Part shown: in pieces, positions 1-10,259 of the stretch
Layout: each line of letters begins with the position of its first letter
How positions within the stretch are numbered: the stretch's first letter is position 1
The notes under the pieces: model-generated
The model's input: only the letters and a program-made list of their open reading frames with translations
Databases searched by the model: none
What the model was told of the DNA's origin: nothing
Assembly (NCBI GenBank): GCA_958510825.1
Contig: OY294051.1
Coordinates: 33,914,393-33,978,392 of the forward strand
Reading direction: 5' to 3'
Source: Brachypterus glaber
Lineage: Eukaryota; Arthropoda; Insecta; Coleoptera; Kateretidae
DNA length: 64,000 bases
Program-made: the position numbers and the translations under genes

Positions 1-1964
1 ATAGATACACATACTGTACGATAGTGTGCTAGTTAAAAACACAAGTGTTTAGTTTGTACCCCATTTTATTGTTGCTATATTAAACTACTTTCAAATTAAG
101 AATATATTGGTTTATGTTAAACATATCGGCGTAATATTAATAATATTCCTAATATAGCCATATAGGTAATGTAAATTTAAACATGCAAAAAAATCATCTT
201 TAAAGGAAATTCATCTAATAACGTACTATAAAGTCTATTTACTTTCAAACTATATTATACATAAATATGTTCTCAATTTTTGCTAGTTATGGTTATTATA
301 TCTAGTTATGACAAGTATTTTTTTGTAACTTATGTGTAAGACATTTTATTAAATTTAAAACACTTTCACTTACTAGCGTATACAATTTTTGACAGTTAAC
401 AAATTGGCCGAGACAAATATATATTATATTTTAATTCATTTTAATTTGGTAGAAAAATTTAAGGTTTTTTTACAAGAACAGTAGCTATGTTCTAGTTTAA
501 AGTATACTGATTTTAAATTTAGCGTCCCATTATAAATGTTTATTCCAAATAACGCCCAAGAATGTTTTTACGTACATGCATACATAATATCATACATACA
601 TTTATATTAAGTTATAAATTTTTACGCATCCTATTGAAAATAATATGAATAATTTAATTTTGATATTGAATGTTTTATTAATAATATTAAGATATTATTA
701 ATATAAAATACCGAAGATATCTACAATAGAAAATATGCGGTTTAGTAGAAAGTGGTATAGATTAAATATATATGATGATACAGGCTACTGATATCCTTAC
801 TTCTTTGGTCATTTTTTTTTGTTATTTATTTCACTATATTTGATATGTTTATATAAATAACTTTCTTTATTCTGTGCAATTTGTGGTAAATAACCTCAAC
901 TTTTTATGGAAATATTGCATTTTTTACATAGAGATATTTTATATTAACTTCCAAGTTTTCTTATTTATTCTAGCTAATAGTTATTTATGCTATAAGTACG
1001 AAAACACTATTTTATGACACTTATAGAGATTGCCAGCTGAGCTCAGGGAGCGAAAACTGAGAATTCGTTGTCATATGAAATATTGAACATATTGTATATT
1101 TAAAACCCGTTGAAACTTTAGATTAAATACAAGCTTTATAGTAACAGTAGCAGAACAACTTTAACAAAAACAAAAAGTAGAAATGCTAAAAAATAAATCT
1201 GTATTTTTGACAAAAAAATTAACTTTTGAGTTCTAATGTCATAAGTTTTAATAATAATCAACCAATTAATGTCGACTATTTTACTTTTCGGCCGTTCTAT
1301 ACAAAATATATATTTATAGTATAAAAAGTGCCATTTTTAGATACAATTTATTGCAATCATATAAAAAAACAATTTATATACCTATGCTATAAATATATTT
1401 GATATATTATTATAGAGTAAGAATTTATTATTAACCTATAAACAAAACTATTTTTACCTATCTTCATCTACTTAACTGTATTTAAGACCTGATAATTATA
1501 ATATATTCATCAACATAAATTATTAATTGACTGCAATATTATTAATAATAAACCGAGCTTTAAACTATTAATAATTTCTCGGCCACACAGAAGTCTTGTA
1601 ATTTTGTTATCTATAATTTTAATAGTTAAGATTCACTACTAAAAGTTTTTACATGTACTTTAAATTCTTCCACTTACTCAAATTCTATGCATAAAATTAA
1701 CTTTATTTTATCTAAGTACATACTCACATTATAATTTTAAAGCAATTTGCTTATTTGCTACTGAATTTAATAAACAAGAAATATAACAGAAAAAAATATA
1801 TATCTGGGCTTAGTAATAAACCATACTCCTTATTTTATCCATTCAAATAAGCCACTTGACAACTCAAAAAATAAATATATTTCTCATGGTAATTTACTTC
1901 TTTTTTACGTGGACCACTTATTTAGGAGTGTGAGGAGTAGGGTTATTGGAGATTTAAGTTATTA
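1..1964. other. AT-rich intergenic DNA, no gene seen
   Basis: No open frame above about 60 residues and no recognisable repeat family. The sequence is rich in A/T runs and short AATATTATT-type stretches. I see nothing that can be annotated here. Confidence 0.6.
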
Positions 1965-2178
1965 GTGTGTAGCGGAGTATTGTTAATATGCAGTTGGGAT
2001 GTTATGGAGAAGAGATGTGAGGGTGAAACGAAATTAAAGTTAAGACGTTGGTCTGCCAAAATAAAAAAAGATTGGCGTTTTAGACCCTCATTCTCAACGT
2101 CATCATTTGAAATCATAGTCATAGTAAATTTAAAAATTTCAGCTTTTACAAAGACTTAAAGGTAGTCTTATAAGTATA

Positions 2179-2647
2179 GTGTCGCAAATCAAATACTTAG
2201 GGCATATTCTAACCTGTGATCTCTCCGATAATCTCGACACTCAGAGACAGTACAAAGCCCTCTGCGTCCGTGCTAATATGTTAACCCGTCGTTTCTCGAA
2301 GTGTAACTCTGACATTAAAAAACTGTTATTCCAAACATATTGCTCAGGGATCTACATGTCCGAACTTTGGTGTAATTATCACTGGAATGGTGGAATAACT
2401 GCGCGTGTGCTATAATAATGCGTTTAGACTCTTAAATAACATACCGAGATTTTCTAGTGCTAGTGAAATGTTTGCTACTGCTCGTGTTAATAACTTCCTA
2501 GCTACTCGTAGATTTCGGGCTTTTGGGTTCCGCTATCGGCTGTATAAATCTTCCTACCTCTTTATTGTGGCTCTGTTGAGGAGTGACATTCTATGGCGTT
2601 CCAATCTATGGCAAACCTGGAGTAGAGTTTTAATGGGGGGACGGTAG
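2179..2647 (+). pseudogene. LINE reverse transcriptase, C-terminal fragment (broken)
   Basis: Two overlapping frames together give the end of a non-LTR retrotransposon ORF2. The first (2179-2415) holds the RT phrase KYLGHIL followed by a helical thumb-like segment (RRFSKCNSDIKKLLFQTYC). The second (from about 2405) continues with YNNAFRLLNNIPRFSSASEMF, trimmed here to its key residues NNAFRLL and PRFSSASEMF. A one-base-type frameshift near 2400 separates them. The catalytic palm motifs upstream are absent, so the copy is 5' truncated and dead. No ATG opens the frame at 2179. Assignment to the LINE class is firm; the clade (CR1/Rex1/Jockey group) is not. Confidence 0.8.
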
Positions 2648-2766
2648 CTCTTTTGAAGTTTTGTATATTGGCTAATTATTAATTTTCTTGTAGATATTTT
2701 GTATGTTTTGAATTTTTTGTATATGGCCCTCTGGGCTGGAATAAAGGATTTTTATTATTATTATTT
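2648..2766 (+). mobile_element. 3' UTR and (ATT)n tail of the LINE fragment
   Basis: Non-coding stretch after the RT stop codon. It ends with AATAAAGG followed by TTTTTATTATTATTATT. Simple-repeat tails of this kind are normal at 3' ends of CR1/Jockey-like LINEs. The insertion is in plus orientation. Confidence 0.7.
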
Positions 2767-3590
2767 ACTCATATTAATAAATATGTACTGAATTTGTGTA
2801 CTAATCTCTGTTGCATCAAACATAGTATCATTTACTACAAATCAGTTAAAATGTTCCTCAGAGGCATCCAAGCAGTTAGGAACACCCACTTCCTGTGTAC
2901 TATTGCTTCTTAGATGAAACCCGGCCATCATAAAGTTTAAATTGCAAAAATAGATAAAAATCTTAGTTTTTATTTTTTTAATATATACATATTTTATGTT
3001 TATATTGTCTACTCCCTTTATTCCCTTTCTTTTTATAGTTCTGTCATATTTTTAAACAATTGTCAGTCAGTGCACTAGAGAGTAGAAAAGTTTTTTATTT
3101 CAGTCTAAAGCTTTTTTATTCTTACATTTTTTAATTTAATATTCTTACTTAAAAAAAATCTTTCATCTAAAAATACTTTTATCTCAAAACGCTTTTATTC
3201 TTTAGGTATTATTTATTTTAAAATTACCTTAAAATGCCTTTATGTTAATATCCTCTTATCTATCTCTTATTCTCTTATTTCTCTATTTACTCTAATCTAC
3301 TTTACTTTACTCGTAAGCTAATAGTTATTTATGGTACTAGTGTGCCATACAAGGTTTTATCCAATAAATAGCTTAGGAATTCATATTTTTATTAAAAATT
3401 TTAATGACATTTACAAGAAAATAATTTGACAAGTGACAGTTGAGTGGTTAAAATAAATAATTAACTACTTAATAAAGTAAAAGCCACGCGGGGGTTATTA
3501 TTAAGTTTATCTATTTAAAATAAAGCTGGTAATTGTCTTATTATCTGTATGTATTGGATAAAGCTGTTTATTCTTACTTTCCACTCTTGA
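2767..3590. other. AT-rich stretch without gene
   Basis: No coding signal. A 20-base phrase around 3323-3343 (GTTATTTATGGTACTAGTG) recurs at 63961-63979 at the far end of the window, suggesting a short dispersed repeat, but its limits are not visible. Confidence 0.4.
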
Positions 3591-4786
3591 CTTAGAATGC
3601 TCCTATCTGAAAATGCTCCCATCTTAAAATGTCCTTATTTTAAAAAAGTCCTATATTTTTATATTTTTCTGTACTTTATTCTCAAGCCTATTATTACTTT
3701 CCCCTCTTACTCTTATAATATATCTTATAATATATGTTATAATATATCTTATATTATTAAAATGCTCTTATCTAAAACTGTTCCTATTTTAAAATGCTCC
3801 TATATTTTTATCTTTATTTTTCTCTTAGGCCAAAGCTGTTTATTCTTACTTTCTTTTCTTACTTTTATCTTAGAATGCTTTTATGTGAAAATGTTCCTAT
3901 CTTAATATGCTTTTAAGATTTTCCTACATTTCTATCTTGTTCTACTCTTATTTTAAAATTTTCCTTAAAATGCTTTTATGTTAATATCCTCATATATGTT
4001 TTTTCTTTACTTTACTCGTAATCTAAAGCTGTTTGTTTATTCTTACTTTCCACTCTTGTCTTACAATGCTTTTATCTGAAAATGTTCTCAATTTAAAATG
4101 CCCTTATTTTGGAACGCTTCTATATTTTTATCTTTTTCTTTATTTTACTCACAATCTAAAGCTATTTATTCTTAATTACTCTTACTTACTTCACTCTTAC
4201 TGTTGTCTTAGAATTATTTTATCTGAAATGCTCCTATCTTAAATGCTCTTATCTTAAAATGCCCTAGATTTAAAATTTTAGGAACTGACTCTAGATAAAT
4301 CTAAAAATACTCTTAGGTCAAAATGCCTCTAAGTTTTTCTCATCAAATACGGTTATATCTTAAAATGCTGTTATTTTAGAATGTTTTATCTTAAAATCTT
4401 CTCATCCCAAAATGCTTTTTAAAAGTATTGTATTAAAATGCTATATGTAGGTATTCTAATTTTACTAAATAGTATATATATTAATTACTCTTACTTACTT
4501 CACTCTTACTGTTGTCTTAGAATTATTTTATCTGAAATGCTCCTATCTTAAATGCTCTTATCTTAAAATGCCCTAGATTTAAAATTTTAGGAACTGACTC
4601 TAGATAAATCTAAAAATACTCTTAGGTCAAAATGCCTCTAAGTTTTTCTCATCAAATACGGTTATATCTTAAAATGCTGTTATTTTAGAATGTTTTATCT
4701 TAAAATCTTCTCATCCCAAAATGCTTTTTAAAAGTATTGTATTAAAATGCTATATGTAGGTATTCTAATTTTACTAAATAGTATAA
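3590..4786. repeat. Degenerate AAAATGCTCCTATCTT repeat field
   Basis: Variants of AAAATGCTCCTATCTT and AATGCTTTTATCTGAAAATG recur at irregular spacing of about 15-60 bases for over 1 kb, mixed with TTCTTACTTTCCACTCTTG. The frames it opens at 3597-3905 and 4033-4242 are Tyr/Phe/Leu-rich and look like by-products of the repeat. It resembles an old, diverged minisatellite. Confidence 0.65.
4172..4785. repeat. Exact 305-bp tandem duplication
   Basis: Bases 4172-4476 recur at 4481-4785, offset 309, with TATA between the copies. I found no difference when reading both copies. Inside an otherwise diverged repeat field this must be either very recent or an assembly artefact; the scaffold gap lies 340 bases downstream. 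Confidence 0.85.
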
Positions 4787-5125
4787 GCTATTGAAATAAA
4801 TAAAATCTTGAATGCATTTGTTACATATATTTATATAACAACTATGTTTTTAATAATTTTATAAAAAGAATATGCTAATTTACTATGACAACTGTTTTTT
4901 AATAATAGAAAGTAAAACTCTACTTATTAAATTATAATAATATAATTGTGGGTATGATACAAAACAATTATTCATTCTTACATGTTTTTTACTTGTTAAA
5001 TTATTTTGTACAAGTGTAACAACCTACTTTTTCGTATATTTCTTTTAAATTTTAATCCTTTATTTGACCAATTTATTCAAGTATAAATTCACATAAAAGA
5101 AATCCATTCAAAAGAGGTTTGAATT

Positions 5126-5325
5126 NNNNNNNNNNNNNNNNNNNNNNNNNNNNNNNNNNNNNNNNNNNNNNNNNNNNNNNNNNNNNNNNNNNNNNNNNNN
5201 NNNNNNNNNNNNNNNNNNNNNNNNNNNNNNNNNNNNNNNNNNNNNNNNNNNNNNNNNNNNNNNNNNNNNNNNNNNNNNNNNNNNNNNNNNNNNNNNNNNN
5301 NNNNNNNNNNNNNNNNNNNNNNNNN
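5126..5325. other. Assembly gap, 200 N
   Basis: Exactly 200 Ns, a round size suggesting an estimated rather than measured gap. Reading frames drawn across it are meaningless. Confidence 0.99.
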
Positions 5326-6586
5326 TAATTATGTATAATACCTGCTCTGTTAAACAGTTTTCATATTCAGAAGTCAAAATGACAATTTTTGCAAAGCAAG
5401 TGAGCATTTCTATTGCCACTGCATATTACACACACTGTATATTTCTTTGTCTTTACTTATTCAACTTCTTTACATAAAAGTACTGTACTTAATACTTAAT
5501 TGTACTTTATACTTGACGAGTTTTTTAGCAGTTTTTGTATAAATTGTGAATAAAATATTATTGTGTTCCTATAAATATTTTCTAAATATTTTTAAGCGCA
5601 AATGCATATAAATATTAGTTACCTTGAAAAAAAAATTGTAAATTATTTTGTATCATGTTTTTTTTTTGTTAAATGTAAAGACTTGTTTTTTATTGTTTAT
5701 AAATAAGTTCAAACTATTAAGCCATAATTGTTTTTAATTTAGTTTTTAATTAGTAATAATAATTTTAGTCACTCATGGTTACCAATTGTTTAAATTATAT
5801 ATAATAATAAATGAAAAAGGGGTACTATTTTTTTTTAATTTAATTGTTATATGTATTAAAGACTTGTAAAATAGAAAAATTATTCATAATTAAAAGTTTA
5901 CTAAAAATCAAAATAGTTACCCCTCTATAAATAAAAAAAAATTTAGTCATTTTTTGTTTGATTGATTTTAATAAAATTGTAAATACATGGAACCGATATA
6001 AATATAATTGTAAAATTGGTGTTTTGCAAGGTTTTTAAATAATTTTTTGTAATATGTATATTTGTATTTTTTTAAGTAATTGTATTAATAAAAATTAAAT
6101 ATAAATTATTAACATTACTTTTATTTTTCTGTCCTTTAAAAAAAAATCTTCAAAAAAATCTAAAATTAAAAAAAAAATCGAAAAAACGAAAAATGTATGA
6201 ACACCTTTTTTTTAAGAAATAAAGCTTTTTCGATTTTTCAAAAAGTTGACCCCCAAAACTTTTTTTGGCTTTAGGGGAATTATTTTCAAAAGCAAAAGGC
6301 ATTTGTCAAATCATCAGATAATTCGTTATTGAGTTAATAATTAGTAAAAGTTCAAAGAATATACTAATATGCTGAGACCAAAGGGAGGTAGTACAATGGG
6401 TCCAGCTAAGTGGCCTAAGTGTGTGTATATATGTGAAAGCTACCCTCCACCCTAATAACCAGTTTGGGGTATTTTTTTAGTGAAGGTGAAAAATTCACGA
6501 AAATTAAGTATTACAAAAAAAGTGGCAAACAAGGGGATCCGAGATAATCAAATAAAACTGTTTTCGTAATTAATAACATCATTTTG
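5326..6586. other. AT-rich stretch with a dispersed-repeat segment
   Basis: No gene. The part at about 6175-6330 (GTTGACCCCCAAAACTTTTTTT, shortened, then TCAGATAATTCG) resembles segments at 40780-41000 and 54800-54960, which carry ACCCCCAATAA next to long A/T tracts, so it is probably a dispersed repeat. Confidence 0.4.
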
Positions 6587-6615
6587 TTATTCCATCAATC
6601 TATTTTCTAATCATC

Positions 6616-6688
6616 GTACAGAGTAATATTGGTAGACTGACAGTTTCGGGCTGCTGGCCCTCTTCAGTACCAAGAGTCAACTCTGCAC
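6616..6688 (-). ncRNA. Hammerhead ribozyme, intact core
   Basis: Read on the minus strand, the 73 bases fold as a type I hammerhead. Stem I has two parts, GTGCAGAGT with ACTCTGTAC (9 bp, one G-U) and TTGGTA with TACCAA (6 bp), separated by an internal loop TGACTC / TATT. The core CTGAAGA matches CUGANGA. Stem II is GGGC-CAGCA-GCCC, followed directly by GAAA with G12 present. Stem III is a 4-bp helix with a one-base loop (ACTG-T-CAGT), ending in the cleavage triplet GTC. Predicted cleavage is after the C at 6635. Very short stem III with tiny loops is characteristic of hammerheads in Penelope-like elements and retrozymes, which are thought to act best as dimers. Activity is inferred, not shown. 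Confidence 0.88.
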
Positions 6689-6851
6689 GCTGATTAAGAA
6701 AACGTTTTTAGACTTTACTCGCAAAAGGAATATAGCCATTAGATTGATGTAGACTTGTGCGCCATCTATTTCTAGATGTAGACAACTACTCATACCTCTC
6801 CTAATCTGGAGACTTTTGCGAGTAAAGTCTAAAAACGTTTTCTTAATCAGC

Positions 6852-6924
6852 GTGCAGAGTTGACTCTTGGTACTGAAGAGGGCCAGCAGCCCCAAACTGT
6901 CAGTCTACCAATATCACTCTGTAC
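6852..6924 (+). ncRNA. Hammerhead ribozyme, core mutated (G12 lost)
   Basis: Mirror copy on the plus strand, in the right arm of the foldback. It has the same stems and the same CTGAAGA core (6873-6879), stem II GGGC-CAGCA-GCCC (6880-6892), and a GTC cleavage triplet ending at 6905. The base at 6893 is C where the core needs G12, giving CAAA instead of GAAA. G12 acts as general base in known hammerheads, so this copy should be inactive or nearly so. The internal loop of stem I reads TATC rather than TATT. Confidence 0.85.
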
Positions 6925-7189
6925 GATGATTAGAAAATAGATTGATGGAATAATAAATTAATATTTTTATAATTTTGTTTAAAATTAAAAATTTCTGTCC
7001 TTAACATCATTTTGGTTTTAAATATACTTTTTTAAAGTGAAACAACTTGCTTATAGTAAAATTCCCAAGAAAAAGTAAAAAAAAACTTAATTCTGAATAA
7101 AAACAAAAACAATTTAAAATGGAAAATTGTAAAAGGATCTAAGTGCCTCGTTACATATTTATGAAAAGGGCCTATATGCCTTAATATAC

Positions 7190-7395
7190 ATTACACGCGC
7201 CGATGGCACATAGACACTTTAGACATAATTTTCGCCTGCACATAGACCCTTTAGGAACTTTTGAAAGTTGGATGAAATCCTAAATAAATGGCTGGTACTT
7301 ACTACTTTTTCAATGTTATTAGGCATGGCACATAGACCTTTTCTACATGAATAACTTAAAATCTTCGATATTGGCACTTAGACATTTGTAACTTA
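7190..7395. repeat. Four spaced copies of a GGCACATAGAC motif
   Basis: GGCACATAGACAC (near 7205), GCACATAGACCC (near 7239), GGCACATAGACC (near 7328) and GGCACTTAGAC (near 7373) lie at irregular intervals in the stretch between the ribozyme foldback and the Penelope-like element. In Penelope orientation this is downstream, non-coding DNA. No function can be assigned. Confidence 0.45.
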
Positions 7396-7433
7396 TACTT
7401 ATTATAGATTTTAAGCTTTCACGGCCATTAAGA

Positions 7434-7485
7434 TATAAAGAACTTTCACTTTCGGGTTTAGACCGTGTTAATGGATTTTCACTTT
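7434..7485. repeat. Terminal inverted repeat of the Penelope-like element, 3' side
   Basis: Fifty-two bases, containing GGGTTTAGACCGTGTTAATG, that pair with 8571-8622 in reverse complement with one mismatch. This is the 3' terminal part in coding orientation. Confidence 0.85.
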
Positions 7486-7487
7486 CC

Positions 7488-7522
7488 GACGTATCGTCTC
7501 TTACTACTAGAGACATCTTCAG
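7488..7522 (-). other. Hairpin motif CTGAAGAT-stem-CGATACGTC after the Penelope ORF
   Basis: On the minus strand CTGAAGAT is followed by a 6-bp stem GTCTCT / AGAGAC with loop AGTAGTA, then GATACGTC. It resembles a hammerhead core, but there is an extra T after CTGAAGA, the expected GAAA reads GATA, and no stem III with a GUC triplet can be drawn. It is better seen as a degenerate relative or a structural motif of Penelope 3' ends. A similar hairpin lies at 59765-59799. Confidence 0.5.
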
Positions 7523-7565
7523 GGATTAATCTGAAACTAAGTTTCGAATCAACTTGTGTCACTAT

Positions 7566-8591
7566 TTATGACGAGTTGTGGTTATTTACCCGTGACGAGG
7601 TTTTTCCTATCAAAGACTTCCATATTGCAGGTAAGTGGTAACCAGTGTCCCGATTGATATTGTTAGGATGCTTGATGATTTCTATCGATTCCCGTATCTT
7701 CCTTGGCATTTTTCTGTTTTCTGTTAATATTTGTTTTGTTTCAGACAAATTGATTTTATGACCTGTTTCATGTACATGTTCGGCTACTGCCGATAAGGAA
7801 ATTTGTTTCTTTCTTATATTGCGCTCATGCTCTTGAAGTCTTGTAGAAATTTTTCTCTTAGTTTCACCTATGTAAACCGTACCACAGGAGCAGGGTATTT
7901 TATATACGCCTTCTGAACTCAGGGGTATTTTGTCTTTTGTTGAAGTCAAGCATTGACCTAATTTTTGGTTGGACCGAAATATAGGCTTAATATTTGACTT
8001 CTTCAAAAGTTTACCTATTTTATCCGTGATACCGCTTACATAGGGAAGTATAACTTGTGTCTGTCTGTCATTGTCACTATTGTCCTGTTGTTTGGGTCTG
8101 GGATTTCTGTATTTGTATATGGTCTTATTAATGTCTTTTTTGGTATAACCGTTCATGGTCAAGGCTTTGGTTAGTTTAAGGAGTTCTGTGTCTAGGGAAT
8201 TCTTGTCTGAAATCATGAAAGCCCTATGAACAAGTGAATTAACTACCGAGCGTTTTTGAGAGGGATGGTGATGTGAAAATGCGTTTAGGTATCTGTCAGT
8301 GTGGGTTTTCTTCCTGTATACCGAGTGTCCTATTGAGCCATTTTCCGTTTTGTAAACCAAAACGTCCAAAAAGGGAAGTGATCCGTTGTTCTCAATTTCC
8401 ATCGTAAACCGTATAGATTTATGTTGGGAATTGAGGTGATTTAGAAAACCTTGAAGGCTTTCCATGCCATGGGGCCAAATAGCATAGACATCGTCTACGT
8501 ATCTGCGCCAAATTTTAGGTTTTAATGGAAATGACTCAATAGCTTTTTTCTCGAAGTATTCCATAAAAGCAAAGTGAAAATCCATTAACAC
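7566..8591 (-). pseudogene. Penelope-like element ORF: partial RT plus GIY-YIG endonuclease
   Basis: An uninterrupted 341-codon frame. Residues 29-42 (RRYVDDVYAIWPHG) carry the YVDD catalytic box of Penelope reverse transcriptase. About 195 linker residues lead to a GIY-YIG nuclease: GVY at 228-230, CSCG just after, YIG at 240-242, and RLQEH at 251-255 with the likely catalytic Arg. A Glu lies in IRESIEI and an Asn in NNINRDTG. Penelope-like elements use the nuclease to nick DNA and the RT to prime cDNA synthesis. The RT motifs that should precede YVDD are missing. The first residues (MLMDFHF) are encoded by the inverted terminal repeat, so the apparent start is created by the truncation junction. 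The frame after that is intact, suggesting a fairly young insertion. Confidence 0.92.
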
Positions 8592-8622
8592 GGTCTAAAC
8601 CCGAAAGTAAAAGTTCTTTATA
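8571..8622. repeat. Terminal inverted repeat of the Penelope-like element, 5' side
   Basis: Reverse complement of 7434-7485. It meets the coding sequence at a short AAAGTGAAAA stretch also found next to the 3' copy, so a microhomology or template switch probably joined them. Confidence 0.85.
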
Positions 8623-8800
8623 CTTATTAATTTATATTTCGCTAAAAACCATCCATAAAATTTTAAAGAGGTGATAAATGTGTGTTAATCGGAATTAAAA
8701 CAGGTTATGAAACGAGTGCTTCATACAATTTTTTTTATTTTGATCTAAAATTTTAAAAAACTTGATGACTGATTTAAGGATTTTTGTTTCGGTTTGGCAT

Positions 8801-10250
8801 TATAATAATAATAATAATAATAAATCGTCTTTATTTATCCATTGAAAACAAATACATAATTCAAATAAATAATAATTCTGTAAAATATAACGTTGTTGGA
8901 TAATATGTAAACCTAAAATAGGCGAAGTTTAGCCAAGGCTATTCTTACACTTAACCTATTTAAGCTACAACCTAAATTATAACAAATTATAAAAAAAACA
9001 AAAAAAAGAAAAAGAAAACAAATAAATTTAACAAGAAGTAACTAATAATAGGTAATAATAATTATAGATTAAAATAAAGATGATAAGTTTGACAAGAAGG
9101 AGCCTGTAGTAATTATAGATTAAATAAAGAGGTCTTAATAGAATGCTTAAACTTATTATAAGAAAAGGAAGCTACATTTTTGTCTATCTTATTATAAATA
9201 AAAACGGAGTTAAAGGAAAAGGATCTCTTAAACAAGTCTGTGGAATATCTAGGCATTGTCAGTAATTTTATTACGCGCAGATTGCGATCATGTATGTCAT
9301 TTCTAAAAACTAATTTTTCGCGTAAGTAAACAGGCATTGATGTAGATAGTAGCTTGTGCAAAAATGTACTATAATAAAGCTGTACAATCTTATCAATTCG
9401 TAGCCATTTAAGCTCTGTGTATTTTGGTGAGATATGGTCGTATTTTCTGGTATCGGTGACATAGCGGACACATGTATTTTGAATTTTTTGTAATCTGGTT
9501 TTATTGGATAAATCTAAACAAGGAAAATATACTATGTTACAATAATTAAAAATAGGAAAAATAAGTGATTGGCATAATTTTTTGCGCAAATTATGATTTA
9601 ATAGACATTTATTTGTATACAATACTTTTAATTTAATATAAGTCCTTTTTAAAATATATTTAACGTGATTCTCAAATCTAAGTTTATCGTCCAAAAAAAT
9701 ACCGAGGTATTTCATTTCAGAAGAATATAAAATAGTCTCTGTCCCTATAATTATGGGAATATTGAGTTTTAAATAATGCCGTTTATTTTCTTGACAAAAC
9801 ATCATAGCCGTAGATTTTTTGCTATTTATTAAGAGATTATGTTCAATACAAAATTTATAAAGAGACTTAAGATCAATGCTTATTTTAGCTCTAGCTTCGT
9901 CGATTTCGCTGGGATCAAATATTAAAAGTAAACCTGCATCATCGGCATAAGATTCGAGCAAAAAGTACTTTAGAACTAAAGGCAAATCTGACGTGTAAAT
10001 CAGGAACAATAAAGGCCCCAATATAGACCCCTGAGGTATGCCTGAAACTATGTCTTTCTCTAAAGAACTACCGTCTTTCGTACGAACTTGTTGCGACCGA
10101 TTTTTTAAATAAAGGAGAAAAAATCTAATAGCTATCTCATCAAACCCATAATATCTTAGTTTAGCACATAACAAATCTATGTTTATCTTGTCAAATGCTT
10201 TGCTGAAATCTATAGCTAATAAAAGGGCAACCAACTTCTTGTCAAGTGCT
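8801..10250 (-). mobile_element. LINE, 5' truncated, minus strand
   Basis: The coding part (9113-10234) is followed, in minus orientation, by a 290-base 3' UTR with AATAAAGACG and an (ATT)n tail at 8801-8823. In-frame upstream codons reach a TAA near 10258, so the insertion begins at about 10250. Truncation at the 5' end with a simple-repeat tail is the normal product of target-primed reverse transcription. Confidence 0.88.
9113..10234 (-). pseudogene. LINE ORF2 fragment: reverse transcriptase
   Basis: A 373-codon open frame covering most of a non-LTR RT. DFSKAFDK (residues 9-16) is the first catalytic Asp box, GIPQGSILGPLLF (65-77) the next, YADD (96-99) the active site, INSKKST (137-143) and KYLGIFLD follow, then a long thumb and C-terminal domain. 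It lacks the endonuclease and the first RT blocks. The frame has no ATG at its start; the first codon taken is TTG. No stop or frameshift interrupts it, so it is among the younger insertions. The clade is probably in the CR1/Jockey/L2 range, not resolved. Confidence 0.9.
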
Positions 10251-10259
10251 CTAAGGCAT

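Larger units (their letters stand above)
6587..6953. repeat. Foldback element with 141-bp arms
   Basis: Arms 6587-6727 and 6813-6953 are reverse complements with about two mismatches, separated by an 85-base loop. All coordinates pair to a constant sum of 13540. Each arm contains a full hammerhead ribozyme motif, described separately. The 72-residue frame at 6677-6895 on the minus strand is a by-product of the palindrome. A Penelope-like element starts about 480 bases further on. Confidence 0.93.
7434..8622 (-). mobile_element. 5'-truncated Penelope-like retroelement with inverted termini
   Basis: A minus-strand element bounded by 52-bp inverted repeats at 7434-7485 and 8571-8622 (one mismatch, constant coordinate sum 16056). 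It contains the last two thirds of a Penelope-like ORF and a 3' non-coding stretch. Loss of the N-terminal half and most RT motifs marks it as 5' truncated. At the truncation point the coding frame runs straight into an inverted copy of the 3' terminal sequence. Confidence 0.88.

Noticed and set aside
5108..5419. Open frames across 5108-5419
   Set aside because: They consist mostly of unknown bases in the assembly gap.
6677..6895. 72-codon minus-strand frame in the ribozyme foldback
   Set aside because: It reads through both arms of the palindrome and the structural RNA explains the sequence better.
7488..7522. Full hammerhead call for the hairpin behind the Penelope ORF
   Set aside because: There is an extra base after CTGAAGA, GATA replaces GAAA, and no stem III or GUC triplet can be paired.
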